Numbered from the stretch's first letter, positions 15,950 through 25,424 are shown. The stretch is DNA of 64,000 nucleotides from Nocardioides phosphati (GCF_014646375.1 NZ_BMNI01000006.1:1-64000); one strand, 5' to 3'. The notes: a model not told the origin generated them from the letters alone. Made by a program: numbers and translations.

Positions 15950-17067
15950 CCCTCCCGGGCTTCGAGCTCCGCCTTCCCGCGTACGGCGAGCGCTCCATCG
16001 CCGACGTCGTCCCCGCGGTCGCTGCGGCGCTGGGCAAGAGGCTCGACGGCCCGGCGCCGGGGCTCGTCCTCCCGCCGGCGCCCGCCTACGTCGTGCTGCT
16101 CGTCGATGGCCTGGGCCAGCAGCTGCTCGAGCGCTACGCCCACGCCGCGCCGTTCCTGACGTCGCTGCGCGGCGGCTCCGGCACGGCCGGGGTGCCGTCG
16201 ACGACCGCGACCTCGCTGACCTCGCTCGGCACCGGGCTGACGCCCGGACAGCACGGACTGGTCGGCTACACCGCGCGCGTGCCCGAGACCGGCGAGCTCC
16301 TCAACCACCTGCAGTGGGACCGCGACGTCGACCCGCTGGCGTACCAGCCGCACGAGACGGCGTTCGACCAGCTCTCCGCGCTCGGCATCTACGTCTCGGC
16401 GGTCAACAAGAAGCAGTTCGCCACCTCGGGCCTGACCCGCGCGGCGCACCGCGGGGCGGCGTACCGCGGCGCCGACACACCGGGCGACCGGCTCGCCCAG
16501 GCGCTCGAGGCGGCCGACGGCCCGTCGTTCACCTACGTCTACGACGGCGAGCTCGACAAGGTCGGCCACCAGTACGGCGTGGCCTCGGCCGAGTGGCTCG
16601 TCGAGCTCCAGCTGATCGACGAGTTCGCCGAGGACCTGCGCTCCGCGCTGCCTCGCTCCGTGCGCCTTCTCGTCGTCGCCGACCACGGGATGATCGACTC
16701 GCCTGCCGCTTCGCGCGTCGAGCTCGACCGGCTCTCGCACCTGCGCCGCGGCGTCGCGCTGGTCGGCGGAGAGGCGCGGTTCCGCCACCTCTACGTGAAG
16801 CCCGGCGCGCTCGACGACGTCCTCGCCGGCTGGCGCGAGGAGCTGGGAGACCGCGCCACCGTGCTCTCCCGCGACGAGGCGGTCGAGCGGGGCTGGTTCG
16901 GCTCGGTGGAGGCGCGGGTGGCCGGCCGCCTCGGTGACGTGATGGTCGCGTGCCACGACGACGTCGCCGTCTTCTCGACCCGCGACTTCCCGCGCGAGCA
17001 GCAGATGGTCGGCCTGCACGGCTCGCTCACCCGTGACGAGATGGAGATCCCCATCCTCGTCGGCTGA
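15946..17067 (+). CDS. alkaline phosphatase superfamily (phosphodiesterase/pyrophosphatase-like)
   Basis: 373 residues. The metal and nucleophile pattern of the superfamily is visible: VVLLVDGLGQQLL with the first Asp, GVPSTTATSLTSLGTGLTPGQHG with the nucleophilic Thr, DGELDKVGHQYG (Asp/His) and VVADHGMID (Asp-His). There is no signal peptide, so it is cytoplasmic. It resembles actinobacterial nucleotide-pyrophosphatase-like proteins. Co-translated with the DUF5998 gene. Exact substrate unknown. Confidence 0.85.
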   Translation: MTLPGFELRLPAYGERSIADVVPAVAAALGKRLDGPAPGLVLPPAPAYVVLLVDGLGQQLLERYAHAAPFLTSLRGGSGTAGVPSTTATSLTSLGTGLTPGQHGLVGYTARVPETGELLNHLQWDRDVDPLAYQPHETAFDQLSALGIYVSAVNKKQFATSGLTRAAHRGAAYRGADTPGDRLAQALEAADGPSFTYVYDGELDKVGHQYGVASAEWLVELQLIDEFAEDLRSALPRSVRLLVVADHGMIDSPAASRVELDRLSHLRRGVALVGGEARFRHLYVKPGALDDVLAGWREELGDRATVLSRDEAVERGWFGSVEARVAGRLGDVMVACHDDVAVFSTRDFPREQQMVGLHGSLTRDEMEIPILVG

Positions 17068-17140
17068 CGGCTGACGGCGGCCACCGGTCATGACTTCGCA
17101 CGTGCGACTCGGTGGCGCGCCCGGCGTGCGCTGCGCGTCG

Positions 17141-17146
17141 TAGCCT
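17141..17146 (+). promoter_or_regulatory. -10 box (TAGCCT), leaderless start at 17153
   Basis: TANNNT hexamer ending six bases before the ATG at 17153. Confidence 0.5.
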
Positions 17147-17152
17147 TCGCGC

Positions 17153-17632
17153 ATGGTGAAGCGACCGGTCGAGGTGGATCTCTCCCTGCCCCAGGACGTG
17201 GCGGATGCGAAGGGGTGGCTCGAGGCCAACGGCTACCGGCTCACGGAGGCGGAGACCACGCTCGGCACCTGGGCGAGCCACCTCGTCTTCGAGGGTCCCT
17301 TCCGCGTGTACGTCGAGGTGGAGCGCGGCTACTGGAACCTCCACGCCGGGCGCAGCGCCGCGGACTCGCACCAGCTCCAGCTCCTGATGCCCGCGTGCCG
17401 TGGCGTCGCGTGGACCGATCTCTTCCCGGACTCCGGTCTCAACGGCGCGGGCGTGCAGCCGGAGGGATTTCGCTGGGCGGAGGAGCTGCCGCCCGTGCTC
17501 GCCTGGCTCGCCGAGACGGACGCCGCCACGGTTTCCGAGCAGGTTGGGCAAGTGAAGGCCGAGATGCTCGCTCAGCACGACCGCGAGTCGGCCGAGCGGC
17601 ACCGACGGTGGAAGCGCCGCAACGGCCGCTGA
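17153..17632 (+). CDS. hypothetical protein, 159 residues
   Basis: No family recognised. The first 100 residues look like a compact alpha/beta domain (VDLSLPQDVADAKGWLEANGYRL, then strands HLVFEGPFRVYVEVERG), followed by a Trp-rich stretch and a charged helical tail DRESAERHRRWKRRNGR that could contact nucleic acid. Start supported by the TAGCCT box. The stop directly abuts the convergent thymidine kinase stop, with no terminator between. Confidence 0.6.
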   Translation: MVKRPVEVDLSLPQDVADAKGWLEANGYRLTEAETTLGTWASHLVFEGPFRVYVEVERGYWNLHAGRSAADSHQLQLLMPACRGVAWTDLFPDSGLNGAGVQPEGFRWAEELPPVLAWLAETDAATVSEQVGQVKAEMLAQHDRESAERHRRWKRRNGR

Positions 17633-18280
17633 TCAGCCGAACGGCAGCGGGTCCGGAGCCAGCGAGACCGCCTTGGCGCGCGCAGCGGTGAGGCCGCGGC
17701 GGTGGTGCTGGCGGCAGAGCACCTCGTAGCCGACGCGCACGGCCGCGTCGATCGCCACGTCGCCGACGACCACCTGGTCGCCCTCGGTGACCATCGCGCC
17801 GTTCTCGGTGCGGGCGTTGTGGGTCGCCTTCTTGCCGCACCAGCAGAGCGCCTCGACCTGGAGCACCTCGGTGCGGTCGGCGAGCTCGACCAGCCGGGCG
17901 GATCCGGGGAAGAGCCGCGTGCGGAAGTCGGTGAGGATGCCGAAGCAGAAGACGTCGATCTGGAGCTCGTCGACGATCTTGGCGAGGTCCTCGACCTGCT
18001 TCGGCGTGTAGAACTGGGCCTCGTCGCAGATCAGGTAGTCGATCCGCGCGCCCGCGGTGAGCGAGTGCACGACGTGCTTCCAGAAGTCGAAGTCGGGGTT
18101 CACCTCGACGGCCTCGTGGGTCAGCCCGAGGCGCGAGGAGAGCACCGCCTCGCCGGCGCGGTCGTTGGTGGTGAAGATCAGCCCGACCCGCCCACGCGCC
18201 GCGTGGTTGTGGTTCGTCTGCAGGGCCAGGGTCGACTTCCCTGCGTCCATGGTCCCGGTCCGGAAGATCAGCTCAGCCAC
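17633..18280 (-). CDS. tdk: thymidine kinase
   Basis: 215 residues, type II (bacterial/human TK1) fold. P-loop TGTMDAGKSTLA near residue 8, the DEAQFYTPKQ Walker-B-like motif near 90, the lasso-loop substrate region LVELADRTEVLQVEALCWCGKKATHNAR, and a zinc ribbon from CWCGKK paired with a Cys-x2-His late in the chain (VLCRQHH). It phosphorylates deoxythymidine for nucleotide salvage. GTG start; divergent from the aldo/keto reductase. Confidence 0.93.
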   Translation of the reverse strand: MAELIFRTGTMDAGKSTLALQTNHNHAARGRVGLIFTTNDRAGEAVLSSRLGLTHEAVEVNPDFDFWKHVVHSLTAGARIDYLICDEAQFYTPKQVEDLAKIVDELQIDVFCFGILTDFRTRLFPGSARLVELADRTEVLQVEALCWCGKKATHNARTENGAMVTEGDQVVVGDVAIDAAVRVGYEVLCRQHHRRGLTAARAKAVSLAPDPLPFG

Positions 18281-18356
18281 AAGGGCGAATCATGCCAGCC
18301 CGGCGGAGCCCCGAGGGCCACGCAAGCGCTTGCGGCGCTCGGGCAGACTGGCCGGC

Positions 18357-19367
18357 ATGGACTTCAGGTACCTCGGCAACAGCGGTCTCAAGATCTCGGA
18401 GATCACCTACGGCAACTGGCTCACCCACGGCTCCCAGGTCGAGAACGACGTCGCCTCGCAGTGCGTACGCGCGGCGCTCGACGCCGGCATCACGTCGTTC
18501 GACACCGCGGACGTCTACGCCAACACGGCGGCCGAGACGGTCCTCGGCGAGGCACTGAAGGGCGAGCGGCGCGAGTCCCTCGAGATCTTCACGAAGGTCT
18601 ACTGGCCCACCGGCCCGGGCGGGCCCAACGACTCCGGCCTCTCGCGCAAGCACATCATGGAGTCGGTCAACGGGTCGCTGAAGCGGCTGCAGACCGACTA
18701 CGTCGACCTCTACCAGGCCCACCGCTACGACGTGGAGACGCCGCTCGAGGAGACGATGCAGGCCTTCGCCGACGTCGTCCGCCAGGGCAAGGCGCTCTAC
18801 ATCGGCGTCAGCGAGTGGACCGCCGACCAGCTCCGCGCGGGCCACGCGCTCGCGAAGGAGCTCGGCATCCAGCTGATCTCGAGCCAGCCGCAGTACTCCA
18901 TGCTGTGGCGGGTCATCGAGGACGAGGTCGTCCCCGCGTCGCGTGAGCTCGGGGTCTCGCAGATCGTCTGGTCACCGATCGCGCAGGGCGTCCTGAGCGG
19001 CAAGTACCTCCCCGGCACGCCGCCGCCGGCCGGCTCCCGCGCCACCGACGAGAAGGGCGGCGCCGGCATGATCGAGCGCTGGATGAAGGACGACGTCCTC
19101 ACCGCCGTCCAGGGCCTCGTGCCGATCGCGGAGTCGGTCGACCTGACGCCTGCCCAGCTCGCCGTCGCGTGGGTCCTGCAGAACGACAACGTCGCCTCCG
19201 CGATCGTCGGTGCCTCGCGGCCCGAGCAGGTCAAGGAGAACGTCAGGGCCGCCGGCGTGAAGCTGGAGCCCGCGGTCATGGAGAAGATCGACGCCACGCT
19301 CGGCGCGGTCGTCACCCGCGATCCCGCGAAGACCGCCGAGGGCACCCCGAAGAAGCGCCCCACCTGA
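18357..19367 (+). CDS. aldo/keto reductase (KvBeta-like, AKR6 type)
   Basis: 336 residues. Opens MDFRYLGNSGLKISEITYGNW, with the catalytic Asp and Tyr in FDTADVYANTAAETVLGEAL, Lys in IFTKVYWP and His in LYQAHRYD. The NADPH-binding tail is NVASAIVGASRPEQVKENVRA. The longer Trp-rich middle (SQPQYSMLWRVIEDEVVPASRELG) matches the potassium-channel-beta/YghZ branch, which reduces small aldehydes such as methylglyoxal. Start at 18357 chosen because longer frames run back into thymidine kinase. Confidence 0.9.
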   Translation: MDFRYLGNSGLKISEITYGNWLTHGSQVENDVASQCVRAALDAGITSFDTADVYANTAAETVLGEALKGERRESLEIFTKVYWPTGPGGPNDSGLSRKHIMESVNGSLKRLQTDYVDLYQAHRYDVETPLEETMQAFADVVRQGKALYIGVSEWTADQLRAGHALAKELGIQLISSQPQYSMLWRVIEDEVVPASRELGVSQIVWSPIAQGVLSGKYLPGTPPPAGSRATDEKGGAGMIERWMKDDVLTAVQGLVPIAESVDLTPAQLAVAWVLQNDNVASAIVGASRPEQVKENVRAAGVKLEPAVMEKIDATLGAVVTRDPAKTAEGTPKKRPT

Positions 19368-19406
19368 GCCGCTTGGTTCGCTGACGGATCGGTGGAGACT
19401 GGGGGC

Positions 19407-20228
19407 ATGAGCAGCTCACCCCTGGTCTCCGCCGACGAGCTCCGCGGCCTGCTGGCCGCGGAGCACCCGCCGGCCGTGCTCGACGTCCGTTACAAGATGG
19501 GCGGCCCGCCCGGCTTCGAGGAGTACGCCGCGGGCCACGTCCCCGGTGCGGCGTACGTCGACCTCGACGCGGACCTGGCCGCACCCCCGGGTGAGGGTGG
19601 GCGGCACCCGCTGCCCGACCCGGCCGTCTTCAACACGGCGATGCGGCGCAGCGGCGTCGGCCTGGAGACCCCGGTCGTGGTCTACGACGACTGGTCCGGC
19701 CACGCCGCCTCGCGCGCCTGGTGGCTGCTGCGGCACTACGGCCACCGCGACGTCAGGGTGCTCGACGGCGGGTGGTCCGCCTGGTGCGCGGCCGGCGGAG
19801 CGGTCGAGACCGGCGAGACCGACCCGCTGCCCGGCGACTTCCACGGCGTCCCGGGATCGATGCCGGTGGTCGACGCCGACGGTGCTGCCGCGCTCGCGCA
19901 GCGCGGCGTGCTGATCGACGCACGGGCACCCGAGCGCTACCGCGGCGAGGTCGAGCCGGTCGACCCGGTCGCCGGTCACGTCCCCGGCGCGGTCAACCAC
20001 CCGACCGCATGGAACCTCGACAACCACGGCCACTTCCAGGACGCCCACGCGTTGCGGGCGTCGTACGCACGGGTGGGGGTCATGGGCGACATCGAGGTGG
20101 CGGCGTACTGCGGCAGTGGGGTGACGGCCTGCCACGACCTGCTCGCCCTGGAGGTGCTCGGGGTGCGTGCCGCGCTCTACCCGGGCAGCTGGAGCGGCTG
20201 GATCTCCGACCCGCGCCGGCTCCGTTGA
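19407..20228 (+). CDS. sulfurtransferase, tandem rhodanese
   Basis: 273 residues in two rhodanese domains: an inactive N-terminal one (LDVRYKMGGPPGFEEYAAGHVPGAAYVD) and a catalytic C-terminal one with Cys235 in AAYCGSGVTACH. The closing GSWSGWISDP is typical of the SseA/thiosulfate-mercaptopyruvate sulfurtransferase group. The CGSGVT loop is the mercaptopyruvate-preferring type, so 3-mercaptopyruvate sulfurtransferase is likely. The ATG at 19407 is favoured over one 15 bases upstream. Confidence 0.9.
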   Translation: MSSSPLVSADELRGLLAAEHPPAVLDVRYKMGGPPGFEEYAAGHVPGAAYVDLDADLAAPPGEGGRHPLPDPAVFNTAMRRSGVGLETPVVVYDDWSGHAASRAWWLLRHYGHRDVRVLDGGWSAWCAAGGAVETGETDPLPGDFHGVPGSMPVVDADGAAALAQRGVLIDARAPERYRGEVEPVDPVAGHVPGAVNHPTAWNLDNHGHFQDAHALRASYARVGVMGDIEVAAYCGSGVTACHDLLALEVLGVRAALYPGSWSGWISDPRRLR

Positions 20229-20250
20229 GCCAACCCGACATACTGCGCGC

Positions 20251-21039
20251 ATGGAGCTGAAGCCGCGCAGGCGTGACTGGAACCTTCGGTCGTGCGGCGC
20301 CCACGGCCACGTCACCTTCCGTCCGGACGAGGAGGCGCTCGCCGCGCGTCTGCACGTGAAGACGCCCGCGGGTGAGGCGTGGCGCTGCCTGCGCTGCGAC
20401 CTCTACGTGCCCGGTCCGCCCGCACTCGCGGGACCGGCTGACACCGCGCCCATCGTGCTGCGCGGCCAGGCGCTGAAGGACGCGTTCATCCTGCGCCTGC
20501 TCGCGGTGGAGCGGCTGTTGCGCGGCATCATCCTGGCGGGCATCGCCTACGGCATCTACCGCTTCGAGGGTGCCCGCAACAGCCTGCAGCGCTGGTTCGA
20601 CACCTACCTGCCGCTGCTGAAGCCGGTCGCCGACCGGATGCACCTCGACGTCGAGCAGACCAGCCCGATCCACCTGATCCAGAAGGCGATGCACTTCGGG
20701 CACGACACGCTGATCTGGGCCGCCGTCGGCGTCGCGGCGTACGCCGGCCTGCAGTTCCTCGAGGGCATCGGCCTGTGGCTGCTCAAGCGCTGGGGTGAGT
20801 ACGTCGCGGTGGTCGGCACCTCGGCGTTCGTGCCGTGGGAGGTCTACGAGGTGGTCCACCACGCCAGCGTGATCAAGGTGCTGGCGCTGCTGGTCAACCT
20901 CGCTGCGGTCGCCTACCTGGTGTGGTCCAAGCGGCTCTTCGGCGTGCGCGGCGGCCATGCGGCCTTCGAGGCCGAGCGGCACTCGGTCGCCGTGCTCGAG
21001 GTCGAGAAGGCAGCGCTGGCCGCCGACGCCGAGGTCTGA
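20251..21039 (+). CDS. DUF2127 family membrane protein
   Basis: 262 residues. A cytosolic head contains a CGAHGHVTF and CLRCDLYVPG Cys pair that may form a zinc knuckle. It is followed by three or four hydrophobic segments between about 90 and 230 and a C-terminal charged helix. This combination fits DUF2127 membrane proteins of unknown function. It stands between the sulfurtransferase gene and convergent sepH with 22 and 5 bases of spacing, and has no clear own promoter. Confidence 0.7.
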   Translation: MELKPRRRDWNLRSCGAHGHVTFRPDEEALAARLHVKTPAGEAWRCLRCDLYVPGPPALAGPADTAPIVLRGQALKDAFILRLLAVERLLRGIILAGIAYGIYRFEGARNSLQRWFDTYLPLLKPVADRMHLDVEQTSPIHLIQKAMHFGHDTLIWAAVGVAAYAGLQFLEGIGLWLLKRWGEYVAVVGTSAFVPWEVYEVVHHASVIKVLALLVNLAAVAYLVWSKRLFGVRGGHAAFEAERHSVAVLEVEKAALAADAEV

Positions 21040-21044
21040 GGAGC

Positions 21045-21992
21045 TCAGCGCTCCGACGGGCCGCCGAACATGATCTCGTCCCAGCTGGGGACGGAGGCGC
21101 GACCGCGCTTGTTCTTCGCCGCGGGCTTGCGGGCGGGCTCGCTTGCCTCGGCCGCAGGCTCGGCCTGACGCTCTGCCACGCGCTCGGGCTGGCGCTCCGG
21201 CTGCCGCGCAGGTGCCTCGCCGAGCGGCACCTCGTCGCGCGTGCGCGCGGCGGGAGCGGCAGGCGGGGCCGCCGGCGCCGGGGGAGCAGCCGGCGCGTCA
21301 GGCTGGGCGTGGGTGATGACCGGGACAGTCGGCTCGGCGTCCTCGACCGGAGCGAGCCGGCGCTCGCGCACCTGCTGCAGGTCGTCACGGACCGGAGCGA
21401 CGGGGCTGGTCTCGAGCGCGTCGCCGATCAGCCAGCGGGCGTCGTCGTTCTCGGTGAGGACGTAGTTGCCCGGGACGTCGAAGGCGAAGCGGGCCTGGCC
21501 GGCACGCGCGTCGCAGAGGAAGTCGGCCGTCAGCACCCAGCGGCCGTCCTCGCGGCGCCAGGCGTCCCACTCGACGTCCTCGGCGTGGACGCCGTGGGGA
21601 CGGAGCTGGAGGGCGACCGCGTCGCCGAGGTTGCGCGCGCCCGACTCGGCGGTGCCGCGGCGGCGCACGGCACCCTTCTGGGCCCGCTGCGCCATGTGCT
21701 CACGCTCGGCCAGCACGGGGCCGGCGTACGTCATGATCCGGTCGACGGAGGTGCCCGCCGCCTGGGCGACGGACTCGGCCGACTCGCCGGCCCGGATCCG
21801 GGCCTGGATGTCGCGCGGACGAAGCGTGGATTCCATCTTCTTCTCCCTCGGGCCGGGGCCGGTGGTGCGGTCATCACGAAGCGCGGCACGCAGCCGGTGG
21901 TCGACGTCCAGCTCGAAGCCGTTGCCGGCTCCGTCGGTCATCACGAGGCGCCGACCGTCATCGCTCAACCCCGTGAGCGAGAGGTGCTGCAT
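21045..21992 (-). CDS. sepH: septation protein SepH
   Basis: 315 residues. The N-terminal DUF3071 domain (opening [20 protein letters not shown]) contains a helix-turn-helix-like [39 protein letters not shown], followed by a long Pro/Ala/Glu-rich disordered region and a basic C-terminal patch ([18 protein letters not shown]). In Streptomyces and Mycobacterium SepH stimulates FtsZ assembly and supports septation. Divergent from ferrochelatase. Confidence 0.9.
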   Translation of the reverse strand: MQHLSLTGLSDDGRRLVMTDGAGNGFELDVDHRLRAALRDDRTTGPGPREKKMESTLRPRDIQARIRAGESAESVAQAAGTSVDRIMTYAGPVLAEREHMAQRAQKGAVRRRGTAESGARNLGDAVALQLRPHGVHAEDVEWDAWRREDGRWVLTADFLCDARAGQARFAFDVPGNYVLTENDDARWLIGDALETSPVAPVRDDLQQVRERRLAPVEDAEPTVPVITHAQPDAPAAPPAPAAPPAAPAARTRDEVPLGEAPARQPERQPERVAERQAEPAAEASEPARKPAAKNKRGRASVPSWDEIMFGGPSER

Positions 21993-22056
21993 CGTGATGA
22001 TCCTTACAGGGCGGTCGTCGACAGTCGTTGTTCCCGAACCCTACGCCACGTCTCTC

Positions 22057-22062
22057 TACGAT
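22057..22062 (+). promoter_or_regulatory. -10 box (TACGAT), leaderless start at 22069
   Basis: TANNNT hexamer ending six bases before the ferrochelatase ATG. Confidence 0.5.
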
Positions 22063-22068
22063 GGGGGC

Positions 22069-23169
22069 ATGCAGCACGACCCCTCGCCGTACGACGCCGT
22101 CCTCCTCGTCTCGTTCGGTGGCCCTGAGGCACCCGACGATGTCGTGCCCTTCCTCGAGAACGTCACCCGTGGACGCGGCATCCCGCGCGAACGCCTCGTC
22201 GAGGTGGGGGAGCACTACTTCCACTTCGGCGGGAAGTCGCCGATCAACGACCGCAACCGCGAGTTCCTCGCGGCGCTGCGCGAGGACTTCGCCGGCAACG
22301 GGCTCGACCTGCCGGTCTACTGGGGCAACCGCAACTGGGGGCCCTACATCGGCGAGGCGCTCGAGCAGATGGCGGCCGACGGCGTGCAGCGCGCCGCGGT
22401 CTTCTTCACCTCGGTCTACTCCAGCTACTCCAGCTGCCGGCAGTACCGCGAGAACCTGGCCGACGCGCTCGCCGGCCTGCCGGAGGGCACCCCCGCGATC
22501 GAGCTCGACGTGCTCCGCCGCTCCTTCAACCACCCGGGCTTCATCGACGCGATGGTCGACGCCACGCTCGCCGCCGTGGCCGACCTGCCCGACGCCGCGC
22601 GCGAGACCGCGCACCTCTCCTTCGTCACCCACTCGATCCCGCTGGCGATGAACGACGCGAGCGGTCCCGAGGGCGGCGCCTACGAGCTGCAGCACCGCAG
22701 CGTCATGGAGGAGATCGTCGAGCGCGTGCGCCTCGAGACCGGCCACCGGTTCCGCCACCAGCTCGTCTACTGCTCCCGCTCGGGTGCCCCGCACGTGCCG
22801 TGGCTCGAGCCCGACGTCAACGACCACCTCGCCCAGCTCGCCGAGCAGGGGAGCCCCGCGGTCGTCGCGATCCCGATCGGCTTCGTCTCCGACCACATGG
22901 AGGTGGTCTGGGACCTCGACACCGAGGCAGCCGCGACGGCCGAGAAGCTCGGCCTCACCTACGTGCGCGCCGCGACCGCCGGCATCGACCCCCGCTTCGT
23001 CGCGATGGTCCGTGAGCTCGTCCTCGAGCGCGCCGCCGTCGAGCGGGGCGTGCCGACGGCCCGGAAGGCCGAGGGCGGCCTGCCCGCGTGCTGGGACCGC
23101 TGCTCGACCGACTGCTGCCGCAACCTCCAGCAGGGCCCGCGCCCGGCGGTGGGCGGTGTCGACGGGTGA
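22069..23169 (+). CDS. cpfC: ferrochelatase (coproporphyrin III type)
   Basis: 366 residues. Characteristic blocks are [31 protein letters not shown] [28 protein letters not shown] and the active-site region [12 protein letters not shown]. It inserts iron into a porphyrin at the end of haem synthesis; in actinobacteria this is coproporphyrin III. A Cys at 123 and a C-terminal cluster Cys341, 345, 349, 350 are consistent with the [2Fe-2S] cluster known in actinobacterial ferrochelatases. No other haem genes are nearby. It overlaps the next gene by four bases (GTGA). Confidence 0.93.
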   Translation: MQHDPSPYDAVLLVSFGGPEAPDDVVPFLENVTRGRGIPRERLVEVGEHYFHFGGKSPINDRNREFLAALREDFAGNGLDLPVYWGNRNWGPYIGEALEQMAADGVQRAAVFFTSVYSSYSSCRQYRENLADALAGLPEGTPAIELDVLRRSFNHPGFIDAMVDATLAAVADLPDAARETAHLSFVTHSIPLAMNDASGPEGGAYELQHRSVMEEIVERVRLETGHRFRHQLVYCSRSGAPHVPWLEPDVNDHLAQLAEQGSPAVVAIPIGFVSDHMEVVWDLDTEAAATAEKLGLTYVRAATAGIDPRFVAMVRELVLERAAVERGVPTARKAEGGLPACWDRCSTDCCRNLQQGPRPAVGGVDG

Positions 23170-23996
23170 GCTCCCTGGTGACCTCGCGCCCCGCCGACCT
23201 GCTGGTGCTCGCCATCTCCGCGGCCCGCGAGGCGGCCGCCTTGGTGCGCGAAGCGCGCACGGGGGTCGTCGAGGTCGCGGCCACCAAGTCCAGCTCCGTC
23301 GACGTCGTCACCGACACCGACCGCGCCAGCGAGGCGCTGATCCGCGACCGGATCCTCGCCTCCCGCCCCGACGACAGCTTCCTCGGCGAGGAGGGCGGCC
23401 GCTCGATCGACGGCTCCAGCGGGATCCGCTGGGTGGTCGACCCGATCGACGGCACGGTCAACTTCCTCTACGGCATCCCGCACTACGCGATCTCGATCGC
23501 TGCGGAGCGGTTCAACGAGCGCGACGGGCAGGGTCCCGGCGAGACGATCCTCGGCGTCGTGCTCGACGTCGCCACCGGCACCGAGTACGCCGCCACCCAC
23601 GGCGGCGGGGCGACCCGCGACGGGCGACCGATCGGCGTACGTGGGCCGGCGCCGGTGGCCGAGCGCCTGGTGCTGACGGGGTTCAGCTACTCGTCGGAGC
23701 TGCGCGCCGTCCAGGCGGCAGCGACCGCCCGGCTGCTGCCCCGCGTGCGCGACATCCGGCGGCTCGGCTCCTGCGCGCTCGACCTCTGCCGGGTGGCAGA
23801 GGGCGGCGCCGACGGCTACGTCGAGGAGGGCGTGGCCCCGTGGGACCACGCCGCCGGCGTGCTCATCGCGCGGGAGGCCGGCGCGGAGGTCGAGCTGACC
23901 CGTGGGGCGGGTGGCCGGGACGCCCTCGTGGCCGCCCCGGCCCACGGCTTCGCCGAGTTCCGGACCCTCGTCTCGGCCTGCGGCTTCCTCGGCTGA
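23166..23996 (+). CDS. inositol monophosphatase family protein
   Basis: 276 residues from a GTG overlapping the ferrochelatase stop. Metal-binding motifs are all present: GEEGG for the first Glu, [15 protein letters not shown] for the Asp pair, and [14 protein letters not shown] near the C-terminus. The family is Li-sensitive Mg2+-dependent phosphatases acting on inositol phosphate, histidinol phosphate or PAP. In this lineage inositol monophosphatase is plausible because inositol feeds phosphatidylinositol and mycothiol. The substrate is not proven by sequence. Confidence 0.9.
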   Translation: MSSLVTSRPADLLVLAISAAREAAALVREARTGVVEVAATKSSSVDVVTDTDRASEALIRDRILASRPDDSFLGEEGGRSIDGSSGIRWVVDPIDGTVNFLYGIPHYAISIAAERFNERDGQGPGETILGVVLDVATGTEYAATHGGGATRDGRPIGVRGPAPVAERLVLTGFSYSSELRAVQAAATARLLPRVRDIRRLGSCALDLCRVAEGGADGYVEEGVAPWDHAAGVLIAREAGAEVELTRGAGGRDALVAAPAHGFAEFRTLVSACGFLG

Positions 23997-24044
23997 TCCG
24001 GGAATAGAACGCGCCGCTGCGCAGTTCACGGCACGCAACTCCGC

Positions 24045-24058
24045 GATGCACGTGCATC
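24045..24058. promoter_or_regulatory. 14-bp perfect palindrome upstream of the DUF4193 gene
   Basis: GATGCACGTGCATC, 87 bases before the ATG at 24146. Candidate operator in the 149-base gap that precedes this gene; GGTGCACAAT follows closely and repeats the GTGCA core. Confidence 0.4.
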
Positions 24059-24145
24059 CACGCTGTCGATGGTGCACAATCTGGCGCGCCGCCGTCGGGA
24101 GTCGCACGGAGCTTCGGCGGTAGACGAAAGACCTGGGAGATACGC

Positions 24146-24436
24146 ATGGCGACTGATTACGACGCACCTCGCAAGACTGAGGACGAGCAGAAGGAAGACT
24201 CGATCGAGGAGCTCAAGGCTCGTCGAAACGACAAGACCTCGGGCAAGGTGGACGAGGACGAGGCCGAGGCGGCCGAGTCATTCGAGCTTCCGGGCGCGGA
24301 CCTCTCGCACGAGGAGCTGACCGTCGAGGTCAAGCCCAAGCAGGAGGACGAGTTCACCTGCATGAGCTGCTTCCTGGTGCACCACCGCAGCCAGCTCGCC
24401 GACGAGAAGTCGATGATCTGCCGCGACTGCGCCTGA
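24146..24436 (+). CDS. DUF4193 family protein
   Basis: 96 residues, strongly acidic, starting MATDYDAPRKTEDEQKED, with a C-terminal four-cysteine zinc ribbon (TCMSCFLVHHRSQL, then MICRDCA). This is the actinobacterial DUF4193 family, widely conserved and of unknown function; an analogy with small zinc-ribbon transcription-associated proteins is only inference. A good ribosome site (CTGGGAGA) precedes the ATG. A strong hairpin terminator follows directly. Confidence 0.92.
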   Translation: MATDYDAPRKTEDEQKEDSIEELKARRNDKTSGKVDEDEAEAAESFELPGADLSHEELTVEVKPKQEDEFTCMSCFLVHHRSQLADEKSMICRDCA

Positions 24437-24451
24437 TCCACGCACGTACGC

Positions 24452-24487
24452 CGAAGGGCGCTGTTCCGCGAGGAACAGCGCCCTTCG
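24452..24487. terminator. bidirectional hairpin terminator
   Basis: Sixteen perfectly paired bases per arm (24452-24467 and 24472-24487) around a GCGA tetraloop, between the convergent DUF4193 and DUF4235 genes. There is no U-tract, as is common in high-GC genomes. Confidence 0.85.
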
Positions 24488-24505
24488 TGCGTGGCGAGGC
24501 CTGCG

Positions 24506-24883
24506 TCAGTCGACGCTGGCGCCCACGATCGTGCCGAGGTCGTCGGAGACGGAGTCCTTGGACTTCTTCCGCTTGCCCTTGCCGGTGGCCGGCGCCTTGT
24601 TGCCGTCGGCCTGCAGCTCCGCGGGGAGGTGGCCGGTCGACTTGAGGTAGTAGTTCGCCGCGCGACGGGTGGCCAGCATCTTGAGGATGTTGACGAAGGT
24701 GCCGCTCGCAGCCGCCCAGGCGACAGCCTCCCAGACGTTGACGTCGGGATCGGCCGGGTTGGCCGGCGGCGTCTTGCCGGTGGCCTTGGTCCAGCCGGTG
24801 TTGAGCGTCTTCTTCGCGACCGCAGCGCTGCCGACGGCGGCACCGAGCGACATGATCGACCAGGCCTTCGAGCCCTTAGCCAT
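24506..24883 (-). CDS. DUF4235 family membrane-associated protein
   Basis: About 125 residues from MAKGSKAWSIMS, chosen because GAGGAAG lies at normal spacing; an upstream in-frame ATG adds eleven unlikely residues. Pattern: KKTLNTGWTKATGKTPPANPADPDVNVWEAVAWAAASG, then a hydrophobic segment and TRRAANYYLKSTGHLPAEL, matching DUF4235. A Lys-rich tail (KGKRKKSK) follows. Probably a small inner-membrane protein; function unknown. Confidence 0.82.
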   Translation of the reverse strand: MAKGSKAWSIMSLGAAVGSAAVAKKTLNTGWTKATGKTPPANPADPDVNVWEAVAWAAASGTFVNILKMLATRRAANYYLKSTGHLPAELQADGNKAPATGKGKRKKSKDSVSDDLGTIVGASVD

Positions 24884-24938
24884 CGATGAACCCTTCCTCG
24901 GGGTGGACGTTTTCACCCACCCTAGTGCGGAAGGCGGC

Positions 24939-25385
24939 TCACCGAGTCAGGTGACCGTTCAGGGCCGCGGCGAGCTGCTTCGGCCGCCGCGTCGAGACCA
25001 GCCAGTACGGCGTGGGGTCGGCCGGGTCGGTGATCGCGACGCGGACCGACCGCTTCACGTAGGGGCGCATCGCGAGGTGCGCGCGGGCATTGGCGTCACG
25101 CCCGGCGAGCAGCCGGGTCTGCTCCTTGTCGAGCGGCATCACGTCGCCGACGTACGAGAGGGGGACGTGGGCCCGTCCTGCGCGGAGCTCGCCACCCGAG
25201 ACGTCGATGCGGAACGCGCCGAAGCGGACGAACGCAGCCGCGACGAGCGCGGCGATGGTGCCGACGATCAGGTTCGCGGCGAGGAGCGGCACGGCCACGA
25301 CCAGTGCCAGCCAGAAGGTGGCCACGAGCATGGTCGCCTGCACCCACCAGCGCAGGGGGACGAACAGTCGCTCGGTGTACTCCAC
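24939..25385 (-). CDS. DUF3093 family membrane protein
   Basis: 148 residues from a GTG. Two hydrophobic segments near 15-55 follow the head EYTERLFVPLRWW, then a cytosolic strand-rich domain with SVRVAITDPADPTPYWLVSTRRPKQLAAAL. Actinobacterial DUF3093, function unknown; it is regularly found divergent from dut, as here, about 50 bases apart. Confidence 0.88.
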   Translation of the reverse strand: MEYTERLFVPLRWWVQATMLVATFWLALVVAVPLLAANLIVGTIAALVAAAFVRFGAFRIDVSGGELRAGRAHVPLSYVGDVMPLDKEQTRLLAGRDANARAHLAMRPYVKRSVRVAITDPADPTPYWLVSTRRPKQLAAALNGHLTR

Positions 25386-25424
25386 GGGGGAGATCCTGAC
25401 ATCCCCGCGATGGGAGCACGCAGG

